A DNA stretch of 64,000 bases, from assembly GCF_901709675.1 (NCBI RefSeq), contig NC_051105.1:7617104-7681103 (forward strand). The letters are read 5' to 3'. Each line of letters begins with the position of its first letter. The first letter of the stretch is position 1. Source of the stretch: Syngnathus acus (lineage: Eukaryota > Chordata > Actinopteri > Syngnathiformes > Syngnathidae). The notes under the pieces were generated by a model. The model made no database searches and was not told the origin of the DNA. It saw only the letters and a list, made by a program, of their open reading frames with translations. The translations under genes were made by a program, and so were the position numbers. Below, in pieces: positions 21,801 through 36,800 of the stretch.

Positions 21801-24800
21801 CAATTAGAAAATAATAATATTAGCCTGCTGCAGGTTTAATTATATCTCAGTTCATATGAGGACAATTAAGAACTCCCTCTCACAAAGAAAAGCAGCAACA
21901 CAAATGGATGTTTTATTTCACTCCAGCATCGCTTCAAATATCAACTACCAGCCACTCAGACCTTCCAAATTTCTAGTCTGTGGCGCATATTGAACTTTTT
22001 TAGTCTGTGGCTATCAATCGATCCAATCTTCCGGTCCCCAAGCCAAACATTTCCAATCAAGCCCTTACAGCTTGAGCTACTGCTGTTGTGAAAATAATAA
22101 ATAAACAATTGAATAGAAGAAAAACAAAACAAAGGGTCAGTGGTTTTGTGCACGGGGGCTGCCTCGATCACAACCACAAATCAATACAATATGCCGCCAT
22201 CATGATTTCTCCTGAACACTGCATTGCTAGCCCGAGAGCACACAGCTAACAATGTCCGCTGACCGTAGCGGATTCATTCGGTGCCTGAACAGAGTGAGTC
22301 ATATTTTCATATTAACCAGGCCATCTGTGGTGACGCTCTACAAAATAAGCCCACTGCTCTCTGACAAACACGTGCAAGCTCGATTTGACTTCATTTGTGG
22401 GAAAGTGAAGTTTGGAACACTAAACCCTGACTTTGTCATTTTTTATCTTGCAGATGAATATAAAGTAATATTTGCAAGTTAGTACTTCATATGGTACAAT
22501 ATACTGGACAGCATTGGCTGTGAAAACATCAGGTGCTAAATCTATCTATCAGCGTTTGTGATGTGTTTTTATGAAATCACAGTAAATCTGTGGTTTATTG
22601 CTCCTGAGGAAAAAAAAAAAAAACGTGATATACACGGTTTTCATTTGACAGCGCCGATAACTTACAATCAGCAGGGGGGACATCTTCTGCGCTGCCCTGG
22701 TGAGTGGGTCAACGATGGCCACCACATCATAGAACACTTCGTTTTCACGGGGTGAGAGCTGCAACACGCTGAGGGCGGATAGAGCAAGGTTAGCCCCAAA
22801 GTCTTGTTCAACTTGGAAATACACTTGGAGGTTGCAATTTTATTTCAATTCCCAAGCACAATTGCCCACCTGTGGCTCTCTTTGAGAAAGTTGACATCCC
22901 TTCGGAGCTCTCTCTTGGGGGCTGCGGCCAACAACGCGTCAACCTTCATGACCAGGTCGCTGGCACTGAGACAGAAATAAGGAGTTGTATGTTTTGAAAT
23001 CATGTTTGGACAATAAACAGCTCCGAGGCATACGGTTTATGGGATCCTCAAGCATCCGTCGCAAACAGTCACAGGGCAAATAAAATGGAAGCGAGGGAGA
23101 GAAAGAAAAAAAAAAGAAAACGTACTGCTTTGGCTTCATCCCCATCAGTTTAACTTGGGCTTTGACTTTCTCGGCAGAGCTGCTCCGCGTAATCTTCTCC
23201 AGCAATTGGAAATCTTCTGCAGTGAATTCCTCGTGCTCCTCGAGTGGTCCGAGGATCTGACACACACCGCAGACGAGAATAATGTCGCAACACAGCGTTG
23301 ACAAAAGGCATTGTTTCCAACTCTGTCGGTTAGTTAGGAACAATACGAGGTGGAAATCGCATAACAACAAAAATCAAGATATTGTATAATCTGCCCTCTG
23401 GTGGAAGAGCATTTAATCGTTCTGCCTGATGCTGACATGGACAAGAATAAAACATACATCATTTGTTGTCGATAAATAAGAACACTCAAACTCATTAAGT
23501 CAAATTGGATCATTTCCTGGCGAATTTCTTTCACAACACTCAACTGTGTGGCTGGAAATCACTCGAGTTAGTCTCCAGATTTCAAGCCAATAGAAAACCT
23601 GTGAAGGGAGCTGAACCTTCGAGTTTGCAAGCGGCAGCCAAGAAACTTGAAGGATTTAGAGAGTAACACAAGAAGAGTGAGACAAAATCTCTCCTGAGCT
23701 GTGTGTAAACGTGGTGACCAACTCCATAAAACGTTGCATCGCTGTGCTGGCCAGCAAGGAATTTTCTGCCAAGTACTCAGTTATGTTTTGGACCAAATAC
23801 TTATTGATTCAGTAAAATACGCTGCATTTTGTATGTTCTAAGTCTGCGTAATGCACATTTCCATTTCGTTTTATGCTGTTTTCCTTTTCAAACATTTTAA
23901 CCTTTGACTTGATGTTTTTTGGTGAATTGTTTTGGCGTCTTTCAGCATGGATAGCTCATGCAAAACCCAATTGAGAATTGCCACAGCATCTTGTCTCATT
24001 GCTTTTAATAAATGAACAAACTTTCCCTTTAACAATGTGACTAAAATAAATGCTCGTTTTAAACAGTTGCTTTTGTGTTTATATGCAGACCACAATCTCC
24101 TTCTCATCTATCCGGAAGGTTGAGTCGAGGACATCTGGACTTGTAATGTATTATTTACTACTTGCCTTGGGGGGATGTTCAATGTAATATGATTGTAACG
24201 CAATGTTTTAGCCACTTAAATCACCGTGTTCTGCGTGTTTTTTCCCGTCTGTTTTAAAAGGAGTCTTTCACCGCAGAATAACGTATGAATGATCATTTGA
24301 ATTGTGCTTGCCGTCTATTGGCATGGCTACTCCTTACAAGAGAAAATATACAAATGCAGTTTGTGACACTTACTATTAGGGTTAGCATTGATAAATAAAT
24401 GAATGAATTATTACTGGGCGTATATTCAATGTACTCACCCTGCCATTGCTGATGACTGCCCTCTGTCCCGGACTCAGTTTTAGGACATCCCGGCAGAAGA
24501 GCCGCTGACTGCGGACAAAATCTATTTGTAGTGTGTTGAACTTCTTCTCAAAGGCGTCTGTGTCCATGCCCTAAGAGCAGACGAAAAAAAAAAAAAGGTT
24601 TGCTTGTATTGGGGTTGTACTGTACAATCCAATAGAGTAGCTCAAGGACTTTTTCCCTATTACAGCATGTCCAAAACAATATCGGAGCAATTTGCAGGGC
24701 TGGGGGAATGATAAATGAATGACAAGGAGGCCAACATTACATGTTTTTTTTTCTTTTTTCTTTTATTATTCACAATAGCCTTGGTGCCTTGCATCGATGC

Positions 24801-27800
24801 GGCTGTCAGATATTTCAAACGCACCGACCAAGTTGTCGGGCCTGGCGTGCGTGTGCGCGCGCGTGGAAGTGAGATGAATCAATTTCTAATTAATAAAAAA
24901 CAACTTTTAATTAAATCTCTGCCATTTTTTGGTGTGTAACAAATTAGGCGTGGGAGTGAAAGGGGTGGTGTGGAGTCAGGTTATTAGTTTCTGCAACGTT
25001 CCTCTTCTCAGGAGAACAGGTAAATACCAATAATGTCAGCACAATCCAGTCAGCAAGACTGTCTGGCAGCCAATAATAAACTCATGTCCCCTGACTCTGG
25101 GTCTCAACTCACACATCCTCCCATTCCTTACATTGCTATTTCCAGCCCACTCGCACTGCTTAAACTCGGCATAATTGAAGGGATGTTTGTTATCGTCAGT
25201 CCTGAATGTACACGGCGCGAGAGGACATTCTCCAAACGGGAGCTTCAAAGCCTCCAGTCACATGATTTGTTACAGTCAAAGCCGGCGCATAATGGCGGCG
25301 AAAATGCTCGGACCAGACGGCTTGTATCACTGTCCCGTATGACCAGAAAGGGCAATAAAAGCTTAATGAAATAATGCATTCTGCAGCTCATCCATTCCCG
25401 GACACGAGGTTATGCGCCACCGTGCGCCGGCCCCCGTGACAGATGGAGTGGAACTGACAGTGAGCGAGCCTCCCACCTCCACGTCCACGGGCTGCCGAGC
25501 ATCACACGCACTTCTAAACGTATTCTAAGAGCTGATGTTCAGAAGGGGAATGAGAAGATGGGCTCATCAATCACCATTTAAGCAGACAGGGCACTTCAAT
25601 CAAGAAAGTGACGTTGGACGAAATCTCTGCGAGCGGCCGCATCGGACTTTTATGATCCTCCCTTTTGCTGTTATGCTTGTCGGTTATGCCTAAAATGCTG
25701 TCACTTATTTCACTGATACAGTGGCCCCACGCTCAAGTCGTAAATACACACATTTCACTGACGCTGACTGATTGCATGTTTCACCTGCAAAAAAATATAT
25801 ATATTTCCTGAGGCGCTTCCCCCCTGTGCCAGGGAATGACATATTTGGCGAGTAAATCAGTTTGCTTCAGGAACATCTCCAATTTCCTTCCTCATGCAGC
25901 AGAATAAACTAAACAAAACAAAACAAAAACCCAAGAACATGACGAAAATGAAACAAATGCTTTCATAACAGCTTTTGAAAACCTTCTGGACTCTAGATTC
26001 AATTTCACGGAAATTAGAATTGAAATCTAATTTTGGGATATGATGGCAATAACGGCAGCATCAATGTGAGGACCCAGAAGAATTTTGCAGGAAATAATAC
26101 AAAAATGTTAAACACTGTGAGAATTTTGGCTTTGTTGATGTGAAAATCACAATGATGAGATTGAAATTATTACTACTAGCTTATTTATTTATGCATGTAT
26201 GTATTTTTAATAATTTGCCGATTGTGTGTTGGTTTCTGTCAGTTTTTCTAAATATTTCCAAAAGAGCACACATAGAAATTCAATTACACAATGGCGACAC
26301 CTCTGTCTAACTTGTTCGCAACTGTTAAAAACAATAAACAGAATCACACAAACGAATTGCAATGAAGTGAAAATGAGACATGTTCCATTCTATAGAAGTA
26401 CGTACTGCCATAATTCAGAGCAGTGATCGGTTTGCGCTGAAAGAAACGCCACTGCAGTCTGTGCTTTGTAAAAGCGAGGAAGCGCAGAGGACGGTGGTGC
26501 AGTCTGTCACAGTCAAGTGGGAATGTGTGAGGAAAAAGTCACCAGCAGAGAAGCTGCCAGTCAAAAACTCCTTCAAGCTTGCACAGGGGGAGGGAAAGCG
26601 AAGTCGTTGAAAAGTTTGTTGGTACATCAGGTCCATCATTGCCTCTCAACTATGACCTATCTGTCATAAAGTGAGAAGCAGCTCCTTTGAATAACAGTGA
26701 CGTCACCTCACTGCCAAAAATGGATACGGTTTCTCAAATAGACGGCAGGTACTTTTATTTTGTGTGTGCCCCTCAGCCTGCTGCTGTAAATGCTGGGCAA
26801 AATCGTGTCAAGTTGTTCTAGTACCTTAGCTCAAGATGTTTGGTGTTTAATGGAGGATAATTCTTTTGAATGTACTAATCAGAGCAAAAGAGCCAAATTA
26901 TAAAAAGATCACAGTAGAAGCAACACGAGTAATTGATGATAGGCCAAACTGTCAAATCATTCCACATTAAAACAAATAGTGAACCTATTTGTGGTTTGCT
27001 TTTTTTTTTTTTTGCTTATCTGCGGGAGCCTACTACCTTCATCTATTTGCTGAAAAACGTATTTGCGTAATCTCGCTGTTTTTTTTAAGGGCTCATTTTG
27101 TCAGAAGATACCTCCGCTAACGAGAAATTGGTGTCAAGGAAGTATTTTGAAGTGCATCATCTCAACTGCTTGAATGAGCATCAATCTTTTTGCATTTCTG
27201 CTGTATCCACATTTTTTGCTGCATTTGCAAGATCAATACCACTTGAGCATGCGTGACGATTTATTACACTTCAACTCAAGTTCAATAATTTAAAGACATA
27301 TTTTCACCCCCCACTCAAAAAAAAAAAATCACAAATTTACAATTTTCCCTCTCCATATGTGTCTGTCAGGGTCTTCAAGGGGTGAGTAGTTTTTTTTTTT
27401 ATTGAATTCTTATTAGACAGTGATGATCTAATGTTATATAATGCCTAATAATTTGTATATTGCGGGCTTAATTCAATTCAATTTATTCATGTCAAATATT
27501 AGTTTACCACCTTGAAAGCAGCCCTAAAATTTACCGTACAACCACATGTGACACCCCTCAGGCAGCTACTTAAAGCTTACAGTTAAAATCAAGTCAATTT
27601 TATATTTCTTCGGTCCCATCTAAATTGTTGAAAACGGCTTGCTCTCTTTGATGAGACTTACTTAATAGTTAAAACAAACCGTTTAGCCGTTTTGGGGCTC
27701 TCCTGAAAAGTGATGAATTACAAGGACTCTGCCCGATAGCTGCGAATTACGCAAGACAGTTTAAATGTTTCTTCCTTTACCTGCAGCAGCAAGTCCTTCA

Positions 27801-30800
27801 TCTTGGTCCCCTGCTGGAGGAGTTGGTGACTTTCCTCGCTTGCAAGTTTTAGCACAAACTCAGCTGCAGCTTTATTCTTTTGGGTGAGGAGTGAAGCCCA
27901 GATAGCCCGGTACACGGCCGTGTTATCTTCGTTGGGCCTTTCGCCGGGATTATCCATCACCCCCACACGCACTCCGGGGCTGGTTTTCTGTTTGCGTGCG
28001 CGCACACACACACACACACACGCACACACACAGTACTGCAGTGAAGTAACGCACATCTATCGCACATTCTATTTCGAGCACGGGTGGTGTTATTCAGGCA
28101 GCACACAAGAAATAAGTGTTGATTGGTTGAATTCAACGTTTGGTTCCCGACATATCGGAAATGTCTGGTGGCTATTACATATAATTGAACTATAATCACT
28201 TATGAGAATATATGACTTGGCTTTTTATTTTGTGCACTCAACACCGCAGCAGCCTCAACGGCTTAATTTAATTTAAAGACAAAATTCATCCATCCCCATA
28301 TGACTTGAATTCCTTTGAAGATTATGAATCAATATGTGTGATTTATACTTATTACAATATTTTCGATCAATGTGGGTGAAGTTACATACATACCAAATGT
28401 TTAAGAGCAGCGTGCAGCAGTTTTCTTCCCGAGGGTTTCTGGAAATCTCCGACAATCCACATGGTCACGGTGCTCATGCCGTCCTCATCTGAGGGAAAAG
28501 ACAAACATCAACAATGACAACTGTAGGAATTTAACCTCATGATAATCAATAATAGAACAGCTAAAGATTGTTTTGATTTGAATTGTAGACTTGCTTGGTG
28601 TTACATTTGCATTGAAATACTTTTTATGGTGATGTGAGTCCTATGTAACAAAAGATGTGTAAAAAAAGAAATGATCAAATATACTGTATGTCGGTGAAAC
28701 CACGAATAAAAAGCCTCACCATTGTTAGTCAGGTATTTCATTCTCTTAGCCATCACAGCAGTCCTGTCTCTGGAGTCCAGGAATGAAAACATTGTTGCAT
28801 CATCCCAGTCACTTACAACTGCAGAACAAAATAAAAACAATTCCAAAATTATCATAAAAGCATCCAAATTGAACTTTTTGTGGCGGTGAGGTCACCTGGA
28901 GAAGAAGTGAAGTCTAAGTACTTCCGCTCTGTACTTAGAATGAGTGGATTCATTCTGGGTACCACATTGGCTTGCTCCATGAGATAATCCATCACATCTG
29001 TTCCCTCAGTCAAGTGACCCTACAAACAGTAGTTGACTCATTATTTCATTATGCCTGCAATTGAATTTATTTATTTTCTTTCTATTTATTGTGAACTGCG
29101 AGAAAGCAACTCCCAAATGACGAGTTCCGACTGTTTTTCTACCATGACTATAATAATAGTGTGTCTATGTTTATGATGGCCCTGACGTACAGTCCATTTG
29201 ACAGTTGTCAAACTGTTTGCACAGCGCCGTAAGAACAATATTATGTTGTGACACAGCACAATAAAGCTTTGTTGCCACGGCCATATAAAATACCATTTTT
29301 ATTTGATCGATTTATTCATGGTCTTGAAGTGTGTTTCAGACATTTACGACAGTAATTAAGCAGTATTATTACTGCCTTAGCATAGGCAAGTGACGCAAAT
29401 TCAAATTACATCACCACGGTAGGAATAGATCTCGTAAACCGAAATGCCCTTATAACAGTACATCAGTATTTTTGACTGATTTTTTGCAATTTTATGTGGC
29501 CATCCGCTGGGAGGCTGACCATGCAGTGGAGTCATACCATGAAAACAGCTTTCTGGAAGGCGCTGGTGGAGTCCATTATGTGTTGCAGGATGACGCTCTC
29601 CAGTTCATCCGGTTCCATCTCAACTGGGCTCAGGGGGACGCCGTTAAATAACGCCAGCGGAAGGGCACCTAGGCCACTCTTTCTGTAAAAGAGGGTGCCG
29701 TCCTGGGGCACATAAAAAACTGATTTTCAATACGTACTTTTCACAACTAATTTCCGACTATAAATGCGAATAAAAAGACGCCATTTATGTTCTTACCTTC
29801 CTTCCTCCATCATACTCCGATTTGGCACCTAGAATCCTTTCAGCGTTGGCTTTAGGGAATTTGCTCTTCAGGAAAGCAGTGATTGTGTCAGTCGTCAATG
29901 TGTCCCCGTCCTTGACTCTGTTGTACAACTGCATTGAAGTGACAAGTTGGATGAGATTTAATTGTATACTCACTCCCCCTCACCTCCGTCAACAATTTCC
30001 AAGAACTATTTGACAGAGCACTAACACGGGAAATCCCGGTAACCCACAGAGTAGAAAAAATGACACGATGCGAAAAAACAACCGAGCATACGGTGAGTAA
30101 AGTACTTAAGTTATTCCAAACTGTAGTGCGAACAACAGAAATTTATATTTGCGATACACTTACCGAGGCCATGGATATCAGGGCCTGGGATAAATCATAC
30201 TCGTCCGCGATGTAATTCAGGAGTCGGTAAAAGCCAACCCCCGCATCCGAGAAGCCATCAATCTCATCTTGGGCGTTGACAACAAACACATATCCAATTC
30301 TGGCCATAGTGAGCAAAACAAGTATTCAATTTGCAGATGAAATGAGAAAGAGCGCCTTGGTGAGGATTATAAATGCACAAAGTGGAGTATGAAACAGCAG
30401 CAGATGCACCGACCTCAGGGGGATCTTGTGTTTGTAGAACAGCCCGGCAAGTTTCACCAGCTCGACACTTTTCGCCTCGACCGGATCGAGGAACAGAACC
30501 TACAAAACGTCCCAAGCGAGGTTAGGAAATGGTGCTGTCAGACTTGATATAAAAATGACAATCAACAAGTGCCTCTGAGGATTAAGTAACTAATGTGACA
30601 TCACCAGGTTGAAGAAATTGCGTCTGATTTGTCGGATGACTCCTGGAAAAGTGGTTCTCAGCAGCTCCTGGAATCCCGCTGGCCAGCTGCTGTACATCGG
30701 GTCCTTCTCAATGTCGTTCATCCACTGAGAACAGAACATTGAAGGATGAAGTCGATCTAATGAGGACGGTAACATCCGGATATGCTTGGCGCATCCTGAA

Positions 30801-33800
30801 ATGAAAGACTTCCAAGATTCTAATTTAAAACGATTTCTTGGCAGATGATTGATTCCCTATTGTTAGCCGCTATGCAGTCCGGGACTTATGAGTCACCGCA
30901 ACGCACCATTATAGCTGGATGTCTGATATTTAAGGCATAGTTGTCTGCCGCATGGTCCACAGGCAATCTCAGCAGCGTGCCCTGACGCTCTACTTTTACA
31001 CCCAGGCTGTGAAGACCTTCCAAGACCTTGGCCTCGCCTCTGAGGATCTCCAAAATGCTATCAATGAAAGATGACAAGGAAGGCGTTTTAAATGGCATCA
31101 AACTTTTGATCATGTGGCAACAGGAACACAGAGGGGGAGGATAAGTAGAGGACTGTTTGGAATACTACCTAAAAGGGTCGTGAACATCCAGATCAATATG
31201 CAGACCATTTATGAAGAGCTCACTGTCTCCTGGGTGAACACCAATAGTCTCACTCAGATGCTAAGAGAAAAAGCACAAAGAGTTTGTTGATATTCAGAAT
31301 GTTTTTTTTTCCATTTTATCTCAGCTACATAAAAGTCTGCACCTAATCAAGGACCAAAGTCTGAAGAAAAAATGTTGATGATGTCACTGCAGTTATTTCA
31401 GAGACTCCTCATCTAACTTGTGAAGCAGTATCAAATCAAAGTCTTTTTTTTTTTTTGCAGTCATGTTTGGACACAGCTTAGGATAGCGCACCTTTTGGTT
31501 CTCCTCAATTTCTTTTCTCATCTCGTTCTTTACAGCCACTCTTGTCAGTGATCTGTGGGAATAGTAAAGCGGTACAGTAAAGCATACGCTCGCCATCAGC
31601 CTTTATCACACCCGCGGCCGGCAGTAAAATGACAGTTTTAATCTCTGAAAAACCTGCTCGCCCTCAAGAGGGTAAATCTGTACGCAAATCCCCTGGAAAA
31701 AAATAAACAAGTCTAACTCATCACTTTTGCTGTTTTGTTTTTAACTAGAAGAGCAAATACAAGCTGGCATTTGAGTGTTTAAATTAGAGGTCACGCTGTA
31801 CAGCAAACACGTTGAGATAATTGTGGTGGAACCTCCAAAATTGAACACAATCTTGTCAATCACACTAGCTCCATATTGTTTCAATTTCCATTTTTTTAAA
31901 CCAGTGAATTTAAAACTAAAATAAAGTAAAACTACTCACCACCTGATAGTTGTATGTTGAATTTTGGATTTTTTGGACATGAAAAAGTGTGTTGTGGGGT
32001 CCAAAACATAACAATGACTCAAATATGTTAACTTTTCACACAGTGATGTATTTTCTAACCTTGCCTTGCGTGGAAAATTTTGACTGAGGTCTCGCATGAC
32101 CTTCAAAGCATCAAACTTTGTTGCAGACAGCACCCTGGCAGCCGCTTGGAAACTGAGATCTACAAGGATCAAGTAAGTTAGAGTTAGACAGCACAAATTT
32201 TCAACTAAAAGAAGACTCAAGTCAAAATGATTATTATGAACAACATATTCTGGGCCAGTATTATGTGGCTACCTTGCAGCTCCCACACTTTGAGAGGGGC
32301 CATATCGTTGGTACTATCAAGTAGATGTTTGCGAAGTTCGCCAAGTTGCTCCTTGAGTTCAGGATAAGATTTCCTTGACAGATTCAAAAGAAACATTACA
32401 ATAGTGCGATTGGGACAACACTTGTATTGTATTCGTCGAGCATCTGTGTACCTAATAAAATGGCTCATAAAACAAAAGACAATCCTTACTTCAATGTTCC
32501 AAAAACAAATCCTTGGACTTCATCATTATCATCGTCCTCCAATATTTGATCAACTGCAGCCCGACCATTGACTTGGGTGTCGTCCACTGCCTTATACTCT
32601 GTGCTTTTTATCGCCAACTCCACGCCGTAGCCCGATAAAAGGATCTTCTGTTGCTTTGGAGCCTGTTCAAATGAATATAGAGTAAATAATGATCGCAACA
32701 AAAATATAGAAGTTTCTTTATGGCTATTTCAATTAAAGGTGCCGTGGCTGTCCTGTATGGCAAAAAAATCCAGACACTCAAAACACATGCATTGTGCAAT
32801 CGGGAACAGTAGGAATGCGTTTGGAAAAAATGATGCATACGTCTGACTTTCTTAGAAGTGCAACATAGGAACATTTAACATGTATTTGGCGGTTCATAGG
32901 AGACGGCAGCTACTCCAAAGTGCAATGCCAAAGAGCAAACTCTATACTTTGGAGCAGGTGAATGATGCTCCTGTCCAACCAAGCGAACCATAACGCTCCA
33001 GCGATCGGCCTTTCACAACCTTTTCAAGACCGGCCTTAATAAACGGTTGACCACACCTGAATGGGCGTGGCCTCTCGGATGCATCCAAAGTATTACTTTG
33101 CCGTAATCTAGAAAGCAATTTCAACCCCTTCAGTCCAGGCAGTAGCGCTCCAAAACTATTTCTCCACTCAGAACATGAAGTCTACATACAGGACACAGTT
33201 ACCTTGACACCCGTGTCAGAGTCACATCCTTGCACCATTAAAAGACCCACTGTACACCCCAACCCCTGGCTTTTCTTCAGCATGGCTGAAAGAAATATTC
33301 CTTTTCATATTACTTTCTTTTTCCAAGGGGACGGCACAAGGCCAATACGGGTCAAAACAAATGGCTAAATCAATGGAAACAGCTGAGAATGGGCATGAAT
33401 GAGTTCACAGTCATGTTAACCTTACTCATATAACACAAAGTAAACATGTCGTTTTTCTAAACTGTTTGCGTCAAAGATTGGTGTGGCGGTCGAGAGAAAC
33501 GAGGAGCAAGAAGAGGGCTCCTTTTTAAATAGACGCCAGACCCCAACTGTGTTGAATGTATCGCTCACTTAAAAAAAAAAAAAAAAAAAAACCTCAAATA
33601 AACAACCACTGATTAGGAAATGGATTTTAAAAAATAAAGCAAAGAAATTATAACATTAAATTTGAACAAATAATAACCTCTCCTTTAATAAACAATTTAC
33701 ACTTGGTACTACAGGTACAACAACAAAAACTTTGAAAAGGAAAATCTGCTGTGTTAAAAGATGCAAATAGATCCAATCAAGCCAAATTAAATTGTTCCAC

Positions 33801-36800
33801 TTGAAAATATATTGAGGCACGTATCGAATATCATTTTATTGGACCAATATACCGTGAAAGGAAATGCACGTTTACAGCAGCCTACTGGCACGTTCGTTCC
33901 TACTGTAAAATAAAAACAAGAAACTCAATCATTCGCTCTTAAAATTAGCCAGACCATATCGACACAAAGTGCAAATTAAATTGTTCCACTTTATTTATTT
34001 ATTTTGCAGCAGGAAGGAACTAATAAGTGAAGAACGCTAGTAATCTTATGTACTCCATGACCGGGCAACTTACCGCCACAAAATGACGCAGCACATACGT
34101 GAGAGCGCCCCCGTCAGCCTTCTCTGATAGCACGGTATGAAAGGTGGTGAATTCCTTGGTACCGATCTCAGCATACAGGATCACGACTGGGACGTCTGTT
34201 TTATTAGCCCCGGGATATATGTGATCATTCTTGTACAAATACGGATGGGGCCTGCAAGCGTTTGAAAAAGCATCACAGAAAATTACATTTCATTCTTCCA
34301 AGGGCAAACATGAACTCGGAGGGAGTGTCAAAGATTTCCAATGTCAAATTAACTTGGGGAAACTTTTCTGCTGTGGACTGCTGTGTAGAGCCGCACGGGG
34401 TTGGCGGTGTCACTTGGATTTACCTGCCTGCAGCTGCCTTCAGAAGCTTCTTGATGTTCTTTGGACTGCAACTATGTTGGCCGTGAATGGAGACAAAAGC
34501 TGGACAAGCCTCAGGTGGCGGTTCATCGCTGGCTATCTGTGGAGTACGAGACATGAACATAGAAACAGTACTAACAGTCTCTCATGCCTTTTTGGATTAC
34601 TTTTGGATTGTATTAGATTGTAGTTTGTAGTAGTACATGTTCAACAAAATTTGTGGTATTAAAAATAACTTACCGTATTTTCCGGACTATAAGGCGCACC
34701 TAAAAACCAAAGATTTTCTCAAAAGCCGACAGTGCGCCTTATAGTCCGGTGCGCCTTATATATGGACCAAATTCCTAAATTTAAACTGGCCCGAAGCATT
34801 GTGTCATGAAATCAATCATAAGTGGCCCGCTGAAGACTATGAATCATGAATCAAAAAGACTATGGATCACTACTTTGTGATTATAAAGTAATTTGTTGCG
34901 TCTGAAGTTGAAATAAAAAAAAGATAAAATGGAGAATGATTTGATTTGGATTAAAAATCTGACATGATGCATTAATGGTGCGCCTTATAGTCCGGTGCGC
35001 CTTATATAAGAACAAAGTTTTAAAATGGGCCATTCATTGAAGGTGCGCCTTATAGTCCGGAAAATACGGTAATTATGTTCACTAACATCTTTCCAGACGC
35101 CATCAAGAGTGCACTAAAGACTAAAGTGATGTTAAGCGTTTATTTATCCCCTTGATTACTTATTTATATTTATTGTATACTGTTAACTGTATGTAAAACT
35201 ACTGTTAGTGTATAAAATGTATTTTAGTAAACATTTTGGGTGTCTGGAACGGATTCATTGGATTTGCATTATTTCCTATGGGAAATATTGCTTTGTTCTT
35301 TGTACTGCAGTATTTAATTTTAGTCAGACTTCAGTCTTTAGTCAACATAACATGCATGTCTTTGGAATGTAAAAGCTGCTATACCTGGAGAAACCCCACA
35401 GTCAGAACATGCAAACTGCACACACGCAAGAGGAAGAATTCGAAACAATTATAAGTCGACTAATTGGTTATTAATCCCTTGCATGTGTATGCAGCTCATA
35501 CAAATAGTTTATACTACAGGCAAAATAAATGTGTACAACAAGCATACCTATGTATGAAATGCTGTAACAGACCAGGGGGTGTTCTTGTTTTTTTACATTT
35601 TACATGGTGTGTGAGGCACTGAAAAGCCTGCGAGCATCAAGTAATATTGCAGCATCATTCAAGATAATAATCGCTGAACAGTTCAATTTCAAGGCAAATA
35701 ATTCATCCAGTGTTTTTGAGAGTAATGACTTAGTGGTGCCAAAGCAATTGTAAGTAAAGAAGGCAGAGGGCCCAGGTCATGAATTCAAGGCTGCATAGAA
35801 AGAAAAAAAAGCTCATAAACTGTGTACCATACCTGTCGTACAAATTGTGTGGGTATATTTATCTATGGCATGAATAATTATGCAATAATTTAAACGGCTC
35901 CCACTGCGCAAAGTCATATTACCAGGCTGCCAAAGAGACATCATTAAAATATTTTAGATTTCACGCAATTATAATTTGTGAACATACAGTACCTGCTGGA
36001 AGGCGTGAACAGCTGGCAAGTAGAAACGCAGCGAAAGAGCGAATTTCAGCAAGTTCACTTGAAGACCCGTGAGAAACTGGTTGGCTTTTTTAATGATAAG
36101 GTTGTAGTATGTTCGGACAGAATCTGGCATGGATGAGAATGTGATAAATTAGAAATGAAATATGATGTAAATGGAGGTCAATGATTCAAACTTGACCGCA
36201 TACCTCCTTGCTTGTAAGCGGTGAGCTCTTTCACAGTGTCGACAAATTGCCAGAATTTCTCATTGCCATCCTCTCCAATAAACTCACTGAGAGAGGAGAG
36301 GGAGAAAAGATTGAATACATGCAATATCAAATTGTCTTGGAGCAACATATTACAGAGTGAACCTTCGGACTTGTATACAGCAAGATCAATAAAATACAGC
36401 GTAACCTCTGAGGTCAAATGCATCTTAAGCAACTGGAATTCGACCATCATTTACTGCAGGGGTGTCAAACAAATTTTTGTCGCGGGCCGCATCGTAGTCA
36501 TAGTTTCCCTTGGAGGGCCATTATGATTGTCAACGTCTTCTATATAGGCTACAAAACAAAGTGATGAAAAACTAGTTTTAAAATCAGAGACTAGTAAAAA
36601 CTGTTCAAATATTTTAAAAAGACGAATTGCAAGTAATAACTTTACTTTATTTTTAAATGTGAAGACAATTTGTAGTTTTAGTAATGACACAAAGTCGATG
36701 CAAAATCTGTCTTCGCGGGCCACATAAATGATATGGCAGGCAGCATCTGACCCCCGGGCCTTGAGTTTGACACCTATGATTTCCTGTGGGAAAAAAATGC

